DNA from: Chlamydia poikilotherma
GTDB taxonomy: Bacteria > Chlamydiota > Chlamydiia > Chlamydiales > Chlamydiaceae
Direction of reading: 5' to 3'
NCBI RefSeq assembly: GCF_900239975.1
Contig: NZ_LS992154.1
Span: 496,001-560,000 of the forward strand
DNA: 64,000 bases
Below, piece after piece: positions 9,827-17,638 of the stretch. The notes beneath the pieces are model-generated. The model worked only from the letters and a program-made list of their open reading frames with translations. It was not told the DNA's origin and searched no databases. The translations under genes were made by a program, and so were the position numbers. The number at the start of each line of letters is the position of its first letter. The first letter of the stretch is position 1.

Positions 9827-10659
9827 GTATTTTTCATCAACATTGCGACTGTCATAGGTCCCACACCTCCAGGTACCGGAGAAATAGCTTTGCATTTGGC
9901 AACAATATTATTGAAGTCTACATCGCCAACTAATGTGTACCCTTTCTCGTTATTTGCTGTCACTCGTGATGTGCCTACATCAACAACAACAGTTTGAGGA
10001 GACACCATATTTTCTTTAATAAATAAAGGTACACCTACAGCTGCAATAATAATATCCGCTGTTTTTAGAATCTCAATAAGGTTTTGTGATTGGCTATGAA
10101 GTAAGGTTACTGTAGCGTTTGTTGAAGGATTTTTTTGCATTAACATAGCAGCTAAAGGCTTACCAACAATATTACTTCTTCCAACAACAGCAACGTGACG
10201 TCCAAGAAGAGGAATCTCATAGTAATTCAGTAATTCAATAATGCCCGCAGGTGTGCACGGATTGAATCCTCCTAACTGCCCCAATAGAAGTTTTCCCATA
10301 TTAATAGGATGAAGACCATCCACATCTTTTTCGGGAGCAATAGCTTGAATCACAACATTTGCATCTAAATGTTTGGGCAAGGGAATTTGTACTAAGATAC
10401 CATGAATAGTAGGATCATTATTTAATCTGTTAATAAGCTTAAGAATGTCGGTAAGAGTAGCATCAGAAGGTAATCTATGAGCTTTGGATATCATACCCAG
10501 ATCTGTAGCTTTTTTTATCTTCATTCCAACATAAACTTCGGATGCTGGATCATTACCGATCAACACTACTGCAAGACCGGGAGGTGTTGTGCTGTCAGAG
10601 ATTTCCTTTTTGATTGTTTCTAAGACCCGCTCGGCAACGGGTGAACCTTTTAGTAACAT
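9796..10659 (-). CDS. folD: Bifunctional methylenetetrahydrofolate dehydrogenase/cyclohydrolase FolD
   Basis: FolD interconverts 5,10-methylene-THF, methenyl-THF and 10-formyl-THF with NADP. The length is 287 residues. The catalytic YVGMK gives Y43 and K47. Also visible are PEKDVDGLHP (residues 109-118), PCTPAGII, the Rossmann segment VGRSNIVGKPLA, and the C-terminal PVPGGVGPMTVAML signature. It is downstream of the MreD-like gene (10-base overlap with its 3' end) and upstream of apbE, all on the minus strand and probably co-transcribed. Confidence 0.97.
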   Translation of the reverse strand: MLLKGSPVAERVLETIKKEISDSTTPPGLAVVLIGNDPASEVYVGMKIKKATDLGMISKAHRLPSDATLTDILKLINRLNNDPTIHGILVQIPLPKHLDANVVIQAIAPEKDVDGLHPINMGKLLLGQLGGFNPCTPAGIIELLNYYEIPLLGRHVAVVGRSNIVGKPLAAMLMQKNPSTNATVTLLHSQSQNLIEILKTADIIIAAVGVPLFIKENMVSPQTVVVDVGTSRVTANNEKGYTLVGDVDFNNIVAKCKAISPVPGGVGPMTVAMLMKNTWESYKKSSF

Positions 10660-11210
10660 GAGCGACTCCTTAAGAAGCCTCTCATGTTACGGATTCCTTG
10701 AGTTATTATACAAGGGAGTAGGTAAATTATTCCGCTATAGATGAAATCGATAGTAAAAGCGTGTTTTGCATCTAATAGTAAGGAATGCAGACTCCAATTA
10801 ATTTTATGATTAAAAAAGGCAAGGGTTGGGTAGGAGAAATAAGAAAATACTAAAACAAATATAGAATTAATAAGGGGTATCGATAACCACCTATCATTAA
10901 GAAAGATTTTATGCATTTTATGGAGAAGAGCTGAGGTAGTGATATATAGAAATGTATGAATTCCAAATAGATATGAAGATCCAATATCACAAAATAGGCC
11001 AAGAATTAAGGCGTGAATTAGTATTTCTTCTTTGGGTAATCTATAAAAATTAGCTACTAGATAGGGAGCAAAGAAAATTGGGCATAGGTCAGGATAGTAT
11101 TGAGGACAGATAAAGAAACTCAATACAGAGAGAGAAAGACATTGAAAAGATACTAACCGGTCCATGAGGGGATACAAGGTGGGTTCACTAAAGTTCATAG
11201 CAAGATTCAA
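10650..11210 (-). CDS. Small polytopic membrane protein, probable MreD-like (CT079 position)
   Basis: This 186-residue protein has about five to six hydrophobic segments. The central block GLFCDIGSSYLFGIHTFLY (about residues 71-89) fits the pattern typical of MreD, in which a G-L-x-x-D is followed by a P/L-x-G-x-H and a further membrane helix. MreD is the integral-membrane partner of MreC/RodA in the elongasome. In chlamydiae, which lack FtsZ, MreB-based machinery serves polarised division, so such a protein would make sense. It is normally annotated as hypothetical. The assignment is inference from topology and this motif. Its 3' end overlaps folD by 10 bases. Confidence 0.6.
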   Translation of the reverse strand: MNLAMNFSEPTLYPLMDRLVSFQCLSLSVLSFFICPQYYPDLCPIFFAPYLVANFYRLPKEEILIHALILGLFCDIGSSYLFGIHTFLYITTSALLHKMHKIFLNDRWLSIPLINSIFVLVFSYFSYPTLAFFNHKINWSLHSLLLDAKHAFTIDFIYSGIIYLLPCIITQGIRNMRGFLRSRSCY

Positions 11211-11376
11211 GATTGTTTTCTCTTATTTTCTTAATATTGTCTTTATTTTTCTTATTTATTCTTCCAAACATTCTGTTAGTTAGAAATTTCTATTAATTTA
11301 AATTAATTGCTTTGTTTAATTAATTAATTTTTAACTAAAATTAATTTATAGGTTTGATTAGAAAATTTTTATTTCT

Positions 11377-11667
11377 ATGAGCGGGACAAAAAAGAAAAGA
11401 AATAGACGAGATTTGTCTCGGGTAATTCAGAAGAAGACAGAGCAGCTTTTGAATAAACCTAAAAAATTAAAAGGAAAGAAGTCTAAGTTTCTTATTTCCA
11501 AAGATCAAAAACAACTTCGCCATCGTGCTGAGAAGTATGACAATTTAGTACGCTCCCTATTAGATAGGAAAACTCATGATTCTAATCATGTTTTAATTTT
11601 TAACTATCAGGATGGTTTCGTTTTTACCGATATTAATAATTTTGGAAAGTATTCTGTAAAGCTATAA
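11377..11667 (+). CDS. ltuB: Late transcription unit B protein LtuB
   Basis: This is a small (96 residues), highly basic, chlamydia-specific protein. The N-terminal half is Lys/Arg-rich (KKKRNRRDLSRVIQKK, then KPKKLKGKKSK), and a more ordered C-terminus holds VLIFNYQDGFVFTDINNFGKYSV. ltuB is known in C. trachomatis as a late gene transcribed during conversion to elementary bodies; the protein's function is unknown. The upstream 166 bases are very AT-rich, as expected of a late sigma66 promoter, but I cannot pick a unique -35/-10. A strong terminator at 11896-11926 probably ends its transcript. Confidence 0.9.
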   Translation: MSGTKKKRNRRDLSRVIQKKTEQLLNKPKKLKGKKSKFLISKDQKQLRHRAEKYDNLVRSLLDRKTHDSNHVLIFNYQDGFVFTDINNFGKYSVKL

Positions 11668-11679
11668 GTATGAACTTAA

Positions 11680-11926
11680 AAAGCTAATAAAAACTTGCAG
11701 AACGGGACAAACCCGTAATAAGGCTGAGGTTAGCCTGGGCTAATTTTTGCGCTCCAGAAGCTGCTGCAATATTGAGATCTCCACAATCTCAATATTGCCG
11801 GACAGTTTGGTACGAGTACCTCATCTGGAACGACGGCGGCGCACTTTCTTGCGCCTACCGGCTCTCTTCCCTCCTCCCTTATTTTTAGGTTTTTTCGCAA
11901 GGTGCCGCCACCTTGCGTTTTTTTTT
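11680..11926 (+). ncRNA. Hairpin-rich non-coding region: long ltuB 3' UTR or candidate small RNA
   Basis: No convincing protein is encoded in 11668-12038. Successive perfect stems are visible on the plus strand. ACGGG/CCCGT surrounds 11702-11715, and TTAGCC/GGCTAA is at 11730-11743. A 12-bp stem CAATATTGAGAT/ATCTCAATATTG is at 11767-11797 (13 bp with the flanking G-C), and GGCGC/GCGCC is at 11838-11854. The last element is the terminator at 11896-11926. GC content is higher than in the flanking sequence. This looks like a structured RNA of roughly 200-230 bases ending at the terminator, either the ltuB 3' UTR or a separate sRNA. It lacks the conserved cores of RNase P RNA, tmRNA and 4.5S RNA. 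The stretch from the terminator to the next gene (11927-12038) is AT-rich and featureless. Confidence 0.5.
11896..11926 (+). terminator. Strong rho-independent terminator downstream of ltuB
   Basis: CGCAAGGTG (11896-11904) and CACCTTGCG (11909-11917) form a perfect 9-bp GC-rich stem with a four-base loop. Nine T residues follow directly (11918-11926). The T-run is only on the plus-strand side, so it terminates plus-strand transcripts, i.e. ltuB or a short RNA starting after it. Confidence 0.9.
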
Positions 11927-12038
11927 GTCTTTTTCTCTTTTAATTGTTTCTTAAGTTCTTTTTTTTGAATTAATTATTTTTTATTTTAAAATTAAAACAT
12001 AACTAATGAGTATTTTTTAAAAACTCTGAGAATAAATT

Positions 12039-13769
12039 ATGTCAATTTCTGGAAATAGTAATATTTCTCCTTCAGGACCTGATAAATGGGACCCCGCAAT
12101 TATGGGGAAACAACCGGAGTCATTATCGGGTCCTAAAGAGTCCGTATTTTCTGAAACAAAGGAGACCTCTTCTAGAAAGCAGGAGGCTATGATTCAGTCT
12201 GGAGCCAGTGCGAATTATGAGACTGATCTCCAGATTAATGAGGGAAAATATCGAAAGACTCAGGAAAAAGCCTCGTCCTCTCCTAAATCAAAATTGCGCG
12301 GTGCCTTTTCCAAAGTTCGAGCTAGTGTTCAGGGATTTTTATCGGGATTTGGTACAAGGGCTTCTAGAATTTCTGCTCGTAAGGCAGAGGCTGATGGAGA
12401 AGGAAGATCTCTGTTGCCCAGCGATATGGAAATGGTCAGTAAGAAGGGGAACCGTATTTCTCCAGAAATGCAGGGATTTTATTTAGATGCATCTGGGATT
12501 AGCGACACCTCTTCTGACGTTTCTATGCTTTCTCTAGAGTCGTTGCGATCCACGTCCTTAGCCTCATTATCGATATCAAGGGAGGAGATCAGTGCTGCAG
12601 AAACTTCTTCAATAGCTTCATTTCAGACGGCTAGAGCGTCGATAACAGAGTCTACAGTGACTGCCTGGACAGTGAATCGCCTAGGTGGAGAAATGATTAG
12701 CACAATCTTAGATCCAAATATAGAGACCTCTTCTTTATTGCGCAGAGCTTCTCTTGTTGGTAATGAGGGTATGATAGATGTATCGGATTTAGAAAATCGC
12801 AGTCTTAGCACAGATATGCGTGCAGAAAACACCTCAAAAAATACAAAAATTATTGATTCAGGTCGTGATGCTGGCAAAGTTGAGAATGTGGATTTAAAGG
12901 GATCGGGGATTTTAGAAACCTCCGCGAAAGAAGCTGAAAAGAAAGAAAGTCGAGAAGATCTTTTAAAAGACCAGCTTGCTATAGCAAAAATGATGGCAAG
13001 TTTACTATCTTCCGGGGCTTCTGCGTCTGTTTACGTGCCTTTAGGAGCTACATGGTCAGGGGGAAGTACAAGCTTTCCTCCTCCAAAATTTTCTGGGACA
13101 GTAACGCAAAGTTATAATGATAAACCGGAGCATTCTCCTATGGGAATCTCTAGTAATCAAGGACATACGGATTTTTCATCTATAGATAAATCGGGAAATA
13201 TGGTAAAAAGTTTTCCGTTATTTGCAGATCATAGTGAAAAACCCTACCGTTTCCCTACCGACCCCTCTTCTAATGATACCATTCCGGATTTAAGTCGCGA
13301 GGGGAATGTAAGTTTTTCTGTTCTTTCAGATAATGACCCGGTATTTTCACCAGTTCCTGAAGAAAACCCTGAACCGAAATACGATGCTTCTGCAGGATCA
13401 ACGGGATTTGATACGGTAAGTTCAGCATATTTATTTTCCTCTCATCAGGGAATATCTTTGCTAGCACCACTGCCGCGTTCTTTATCTGAATATAAACATG
13501 AAGTAGAGAAGCGAAAAGGCCCTGGAGCACCGCCAGATCCTTTAATTTATCAATATCGTAACGTGGCTATAGACCCGCCATTGATTTTTAGACCTCCACA
13601 ACCATTTGCTTCCTCATCGCGTCTTGGGGTGCAAGGGAAGCCGGAGGCTGCTTCTGTGCATGATGACGGAGGAGGATCTGGAGGAGGATTTTCAGGACAA
13701 AACCGGGATCGAGATAACAGGCGTTTTTCTGATAAAGATGAAAAAGGCAAATCTATGGAATTAGATTAG
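12039..13769 (+). CDS. CT082-like chlamydia-specific late secreted protein
   Basis: This 576-residue, Ser/Gly/Pro-rich, largely low-complexity protein has no signal peptide. The N-terminus MSISGNSNISPSGPDKW is polar and could serve as a type III secretion signal. The middle is Ser-rich (about residues 150-220). An amphipathic segment LLKDQLAIAKMMASLLSSGASA (about residues 310-330) is the only clearly hydrophobic part, and the tail carries a GGGSGGGFSG stretch. It occupies the CT082 position directly before CT083; that pair is expressed late and CT082 is a reported type III substrate in C. trachomatis. The function is unknown. The gap to CT083 is 10 bases, so they form an operon. Confidence 0.8.
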   Translation: MSISGNSNISPSGPDKWDPAIMGKQPESLSGPKESVFSETKETSSRKQEAMIQSGASANYETDLQINEGKYRKTQEKASSSPKSKLRGAFSKVRASVQGFLSGFGTRASRISARKAEADGEGRSLLPSDMEMVSKKGNRISPEMQGFYLDASGISDTSSDVSMLSLESLRSTSLASLSISREEISAAETSSIASFQTARASITESTVTAWTVNRLGGEMISTILDPNIETSSLLRRASLVGNEGMIDVSDLENRSLSTDMRAENTSKNTKIIDSGRDAGKVENVDLKGSGILETSAKEAEKKESREDLLKDQLAIAKMMASLLSSGASASVYVPLGATWSGGSTSFPPPKFSGTVTQSYNDKPEHSPMGISSNQGHTDFSSIDKSGNMVKSFPLFADHSEKPYRFPTDPSSNDTIPDLSREGNVSFSVLSDNDPVFSPVPEENPEPKYDASAGSTGFDTVSSAYLFSSHQGISLLAPLPRSLSEYKHEVEKRKGPGAPPDPLIYQYRNVAIDPPLIFRPPQPFASSSRLGVQGKPEAASVHDDGGGSGGGFSGQNRDRDNRRFSDKDEKGKSMELD

Positions 13770-13779
13770 GGAGATTCAA

Positions 13780-14262
13780 GTGCGTATAATACCTTTTGAT
13801 CCTTACGGAGCATTTCTTCTTCAAGGAGTAAGTAAAGATCCACACAGCAATATGCCATTAACTCAGAAGATCTCTGATGAAATAGCTAAAAATGAAGCTA
13901 TGCGTTTGGCTTTATTAGCTATTGCTGATCAAGAGAAAGACGAAAGACAGAGAAGACATCGTTTTAAAATTCTCAACCGTAAACAGGCAAAAGTTCTTCT
14001 ATCCCAATTGCGTAACGTAGATTTAGATTTTAGAAGTTTGAAAAATGCGGGCTTTAAAGAAGATGAAGATAGCCAAGAAGATCGTGAATCTCAAAAATAC
14101 GAGAAGAGTTTCAATATAGCTAAAAGTAAAAAACCGGTAAAAATAGGGGCGTCTGCAGCTCAGGCTATTGCTAATGCCGCAGAAGCTTGGGTTATTGCTC
14201 GCAATAGGGGCGTCTTGGATATGGCCTCTCTATTGTTTTGGAGTAAAGATGATGAATGTTAG
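13780..14262 (+). CDS. CT083-like conserved chlamydial protein
   Basis: This 160-residue protein starts with GTG, supported by a ribosome site (TAGGGAG, six bases before it) that overlaps the stop of the preceding gene. It is rich in charged residues (DQEKDERQRRHRFKILNRK near residue 55) and predicted largely helical, with an Ala-rich C-terminal stretch (ASAAQAIANAAEAWVIA). It has no signal peptide or membrane span. It is co-transcribed with the CT082-like gene and may serve as its partner or chaperone; that is inference from operon position and small size. The 3' end overlaps the convergent PLD gene by four bases. Confidence 0.8.
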   Translation: MRIIPFDPYGAFLLQGVSKDPHSNMPLTQKISDEIAKNEAMRLALLAIADQEKDERQRRHRFKILNRKQAKVLLSQLRNVDLDFRSLKNAGFKEDEDSQEDRESQKYEKSFNIAKSKKPVKIGASAAQAIANAAEAWVIARNRGVLDMASLLFWSKDDEC

Positions 14263-15314
14263 GCAGCACGTTTTTCTTTAGGCAGTTGAATGACTTTTTG
14301 ATCCTCATCACTAATCGGGTAAGAAAGAGCACTTTGTTTCTCTAGATCTTCCCAGATTCTATTCAATTTTTTCACTTGTTTGTTTGTAAGATTATCTAGG
14401 ATAAGCATGTCTTCGGAATTTATACAAAATCCGGCTTCTGACCAATTTACAGATCCCGCAATCAGAATTTTTTGATCCACAATCGCAAATTTATGATGTA
14501 GACGATAAGGAGTTGTTTTCGTGTGTAGTGTCAGACTGGAATCTTTTAAAGCTTGAATCTGCTTGATTGATAATGTCTTAAAATCTTTATCAATCAAAAT
14601 TTTCACGTCTACACCGCGTTTTTTAGCCTCATTAAGCTCACGAAATACGGGAGGATAGGTTAGGGCAAACATGGCTAATTGGATGGTTTTTTTTGCAGTC
14701 CTTAGTGTTTGTAAAACTGCTGACAATGCTTTTCCCTGATCGCCTGGTAGAGAGAAGTATTGTACATTTTGACCATCGACAACACAATTTCCGCAGGACT
14801 CATCCTTAATATATTGACAAAGTTCCTTACTTTTTAAACCAATGATTAAATTGCTATCTTGAAGAAAGGAAACATGTGTATAGTTTGCCGATCCTAGCCA
14901 AACTTGCTTGTCGTCTATGGCTAGGGCTTTTTGATGCATTAGCTTTCTTCCTTCAGAAGGATGTTCAACTAATGTTACATGGTTGTTTTTAGGGAATTCT
15001 TGAATTTTTGCCATTTTTTCATAATGAATGGTGACATTGCGTTCTGCATTAGCTTGATTGGCAAGGCTTGTAAAAATCTCAGGAGCGGTCAGATGATAAA
15101 TACGAAGAAATATACTTTTTTCTGCAGAATCTATGGCGTCGCAGATTACCTTAAGAGAATCATCACCACACTGTTTGGAATAAATCACAGGCTCTTGCGA
15201 AGCTGTAAAAGTTTGAAATGTATCGGGAGTTTGAGATTTCGTAAGAACACCAAAGAATAATAGTGATCCTACAATTAAAATGATTTTTAATTTCGAGTTT
15301 ATTTTCTTTTTCAT
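14259..15314 (-). CDS. Exported phospholipase D-family protein (CT084 position)
   Basis: This 351-residue protein has an N-terminal signal anchor or signal peptide (residues 9-24), followed by two complete HKD motifs, H127-K129-D134 (HQKALAID) and H273-K275-D280 (HHKFAIVD). Each is followed by the usual G-S-x-N (GSANYT, GSVNWS). Two intact motifs suggest an active phosphodiesterase. The family includes phospholipase D, cardiolipin synthase and the Nuc endonuclease, and the compact two-domain form is closest in layout to secreted Nuc/PLD proteins. It lies downstream of the UbiD-like gene on the same strand after 111 bases. Whether it acts in the periplasm or the host is not visible. Confidence 0.86.
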   Translation of the reverse strand: MKKKINSKLKIILIVGSLLFFGVLTKSQTPDTFQTFTASQEPVIYSKQCGDDSLKVICDAIDSAEKSIFLRIYHLTAPEIFTSLANQANAERNVTIHYEKMAKIQEFPKNNHVTLVEHPSEGRKLMHQKALAIDDKQVWLGSANYTHVSFLQDSNLIIGLKSKELCQYIKDESCGNCVVDGQNVQYFSLPGDQGKALSAVLQTLRTAKKTIQLAMFALTYPPVFRELNEAKKRGVDVKILIDKDFKTLSIKQIQALKDSSLTLHTKTTPYRLHHKFAIVDQKILIAGSVNWSEAGFCINSEDMLILDNLTNKQVKKLNRIWEDLEKQSALSYPISDEDQKVIQLPKEKRAA

Positions 15315-15425
15315 AGCTTTAGTTGGATTTAGTATTTCTCTTTTAAAAATTAGTAATAAGAGTTTTGTTATAAAAAAGTCATTATTTTTAAAGAAAACTT
15401 AATGCGTCAGCTAGAATAACTTAGA

Positions 15426-17165
15426 TTAATATTTAGGGAAATACTCATTCCATCGATAGGAAACTTTTTGGATAGTTTCCTTGTCAGCTTCGACTTCTTT
15501 AGGATAGTCAGGCTTCATTAGGGAATTAAGGATGATAGGAAAAGTGTATTGAGGTCTGTGATTAATGACCTTATTGAAACGTATGTGCAAATCTGTTGCA
15601 GGAGCAGCACGTGTGAATGTTTTCCATAGGAAACTTTTTGGACTCGCTAATGTCTCTTGAAGATTTTCTGTAAGGACAATGAATGGCCACGAACGCAAAT
15701 CAGTATGATCTAATAACGTATCGATATTTAATTGTTGCAGTGTAGTCTGAAGAACGAGACAACCGGGGCAAAAACTTCCTATATCGGTGATATTAGGGAT
15801 GAGTTTTCCCCGATATTTATAGGAAAGATCACGAATTATTGGGCCTATACCCATGAAAATAGCTTTAGAACCTTTATTTAATTTAGGTCCTGTATAATCT
15901 AGAGTATCATTTGATGTTTCTGAGAAGATAAGTAGATCACGTTCGGGAATAATACGTGATAATATTGTTTCTAGAAGTTTAGGAAAGTTATCTAGATCGA
16001 CATAGTGATCTGTTACCATTAGGAATTTTGTTAATGATAATTGTCCTTCTCCAAGAATTCTTAAAGATGTTGCTAAAGATTCTTTCCAGTATCTCTCTTT
16101 AACAACAGCAGCTGTTAGTGCATGAAATCCTGCTTCGCCATAGCTCTTTAATTGACGTACTCCTGGCATGACCATAGGAAATAGAGGTGAGAGGTATTCT
16201 TGAAGCTTATTCCCTAAGTAGAAATCTTCTTGATAGGGTTTACCTACAATTGTGGCAGGATAGATAGCATCTTTCTGGTGATAGATCTTTCTACATTTAA
16301 AAATTGGGAAGTCATGCTGAAGGCTATAGTAGCCAAAATGATCTCCGAAAGGTCCTTCAGGTTTCCGTATATTGCAAACTCCCTCTCCGATAAGGATAAA
16401 TTCAGAATCGTAGATTAGAGGGTGTGGTGTATCAGGATCGTTTTTATAACGTAATTTAGATCCTTGTAAAAATGTACAAAAGAGAAGTTCTGAGATGTTT
16501 TCAGGTAGGGGAGCTATTGCAGAGAGTATCAAGAAAGGGTTTCCTGATAAAAACACTGTAACCGGAAGATTTTTATTATTCTCTTCCGCCTCATCGAAAT
16601 GCATCCCACCTCCTTTTTGGATTTGGAAATGCAAACCTAAGGTATCGCTATCAAACCTTTGCATGCGATACATCCCTAAATTAGGAATTCCAGAACTAGG
16701 AGATTCTGTATAAACCAAAGGAAGTGTGAGAAAAGCACCACCATCTTCTGGCCAGCTTGTCAGCATAGGCAACTGATGTAAATCTACAGAAGCCATTTTT
16801 TTATGGGGAAACTTTGAGAAGCGAACTTTACGTAATCCTAAAGATAAGCCTCTAAGTAACAAATTACGACTTTTCCATAATTGAGATATCTTAGGAGGAG
16901 AAGATAATAAACGAATAGCCTGAGGTATTAAATCTTTAGGGACTCTAGAAAAGATTTGATCCACACGTTTATGCGTGCCAAATAGATTTGTAATAACGGG
17001 AAATGAGGTCCCTCGAACATTATGAAATAAGAGAGCGGGACCTTGATTTTCAATAACCCTACGATGAATCTCAGGAAGCTCCAAATAAGGATCTACAGGA
17101 GCAAAAACATCAATAAGGTCATTTTGGGATCGCAAAAGGGAAACAAGACGTCTTAAGGAAGACAT
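15426..17165 (-). CDS. UbiD-family prenylated-FMN-dependent decarboxylase
   Basis: This 579-residue UbiD-family member has the characteristic N-terminus SSLRRLVSLLRSQNDL, then GPALLFHNVRG and TNLFGTHKRV. The core MQRFDSDTLGLHFQIQ lies in the prFMN/substrate region, and EGPFGDHFGYYS is a strong family signature. UbiD decarboxylates 4-hydroxy-3-polyprenylbenzoate in ubiquinone synthesis. Chlamydiae make menaquinone by the futalosine route, so the more likely role is the late decarboxylation step of that pathway; this is inference, as no other men/mqn gene is in the window. A UbiX-type prFMN synthase would be required and is not here. rpmB lies 24 bases upstream. Confidence 0.88.
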   Translation of the reverse strand: MSSLRRLVSLLRSQNDLIDVFAPVDPYLELPEIHRRVIENQGPALLFHNVRGTSFPVITNLFGTHKRVDQIFSRVPKDLIPQAIRLLSSPPKISQLWKSRNLLLRGLSLGLRKVRFSKFPHKKMASVDLHQLPMLTSWPEDGGAFLTLPLVYTESPSSGIPNLGMYRMQRFDSDTLGLHFQIQKGGGMHFDEAEENNKNLPVTVFLSGNPFLILSAIAPLPENISELLFCTFLQGSKLRYKNDPDTPHPLIYDSEFILIGEGVCNIRKPEGPFGDHFGYYSLQHDFPIFKCRKIYHQKDAIYPATIVGKPYQEDFYLGNKLQEYLSPLFPMVMPGVRQLKSYGEAGFHALTAAVVKERYWKESLATSLRILGEGQLSLTKFLMVTDHYVDLDNFPKLLETILSRIIPERDLLIFSETSNDTLDYTGPKLNKGSKAIFMGIGPIIRDLSYKYRGKLIPNITDIGSFCPGCLVLQTTLQQLNIDTLLDHTDLRSWPFIVLTENLQETLASPKSFLWKTFTRAAPATDLHIRFNKVINHRPQYTFPIILNSLMKPDYPKEVEADKETIQKVSYRWNEYFPKY

Positions 17166-17189
17166 GGCTATTCCCCTTTGTTATAAAGA

Positions 17190-17459
17190 TTATAAACCTT
17201 TGCTTTTAGCTCTTGCTATTACTTTTTCTAAGCCAAGCTTATCGATAAGCCGTAGGGCGGAAGCAGAAATTTTAAGTTTAAGAAACTTATTTTCTTCTGT
17301 AGACCACAGTCTCTTGGTAACCATATTAGGGAAGAAACGACGTGGGGTTTTCCCTGTAACTTTTAAACCAATTCCTTTTTTCTTTTTTGCAATACCCCGG
17401 ATGGTGTAGCTATTGCCACGGCGAGGTCTTTTCCCAGTAAGTGGACACTTTCTTGACAT
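17190..17459 (-). CDS. rpmB: 50S ribosomal protein L28
   Basis: This 89-residue basic protein starts [16 protein letters not shown], the standard L28 N-terminus. It carries [15 protein letters not shown] and ends with the helical tail that includes [13 protein letters not shown]. It is a structural protein of the large ribosomal subunit. It follows malQ on the same strand after 176 bases, which are AT-rich and probably hold its promoter. Confidence 0.96.
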   Translation of the reverse strand: MSRKCPLTGKRPRRGNSYTIRGIAKKKKGIGLKVTGKTPRRFFPNMVTKRLWSTEENKFLKLKISASALRLIDKLGLEKVIARAKSKGL

Positions 17460-17622
17460 GATTTCCCTACATTAACTTCGTCGTTATCGCAAGAATAAGA
17501 CATATATAATTGAAAAGAACCTATGTTAGACATTTTCTGATATATCTGAAAGATTTTTTCTTCAAAAAATTTTAATTATAGCTACTTAAAAAGAAATTTT
17601 TTCTTGATTTTACTTAGAATAG

Positions 17623-17638
17623 TAAGATCTAGATCTTA
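17623..17638. repeat. 16-base perfect palindrome over the malQ stop codon
   Basis: TAAGATCTAGATCTTA (17623-17638) is self-complementary over its full length and spans the malQ stop. It may form a small RNA hairpin at the mRNA end, but no T-run follows on the minus strand and the function is not evident. Confidence 0.35.

Noticed and set aside
11747..11968. Plus-strand open frame of 73 codons across the hairpin region after ltuB
   Set aside because: It reads through the terminator stem and T-run, its composition (Leu/Phe/Arg-rich from T tracts) is not protein-like, and no ribosome site precedes it.
11815..11970. Minus-strand Lys/Arg-rich frame of about 50 codons resembling a small histone-like protein
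   Set aside because: It has no ATG, GTG or TTG start with a ribosome site, its basic composition comes from A-runs and the terminator stem, and the stems are better explained as RNA.
12623..12877. Antisense frame in the CT082-like gene
   Set aside because: Low-complexity Ser codons produce open complementary frames; no independent support.
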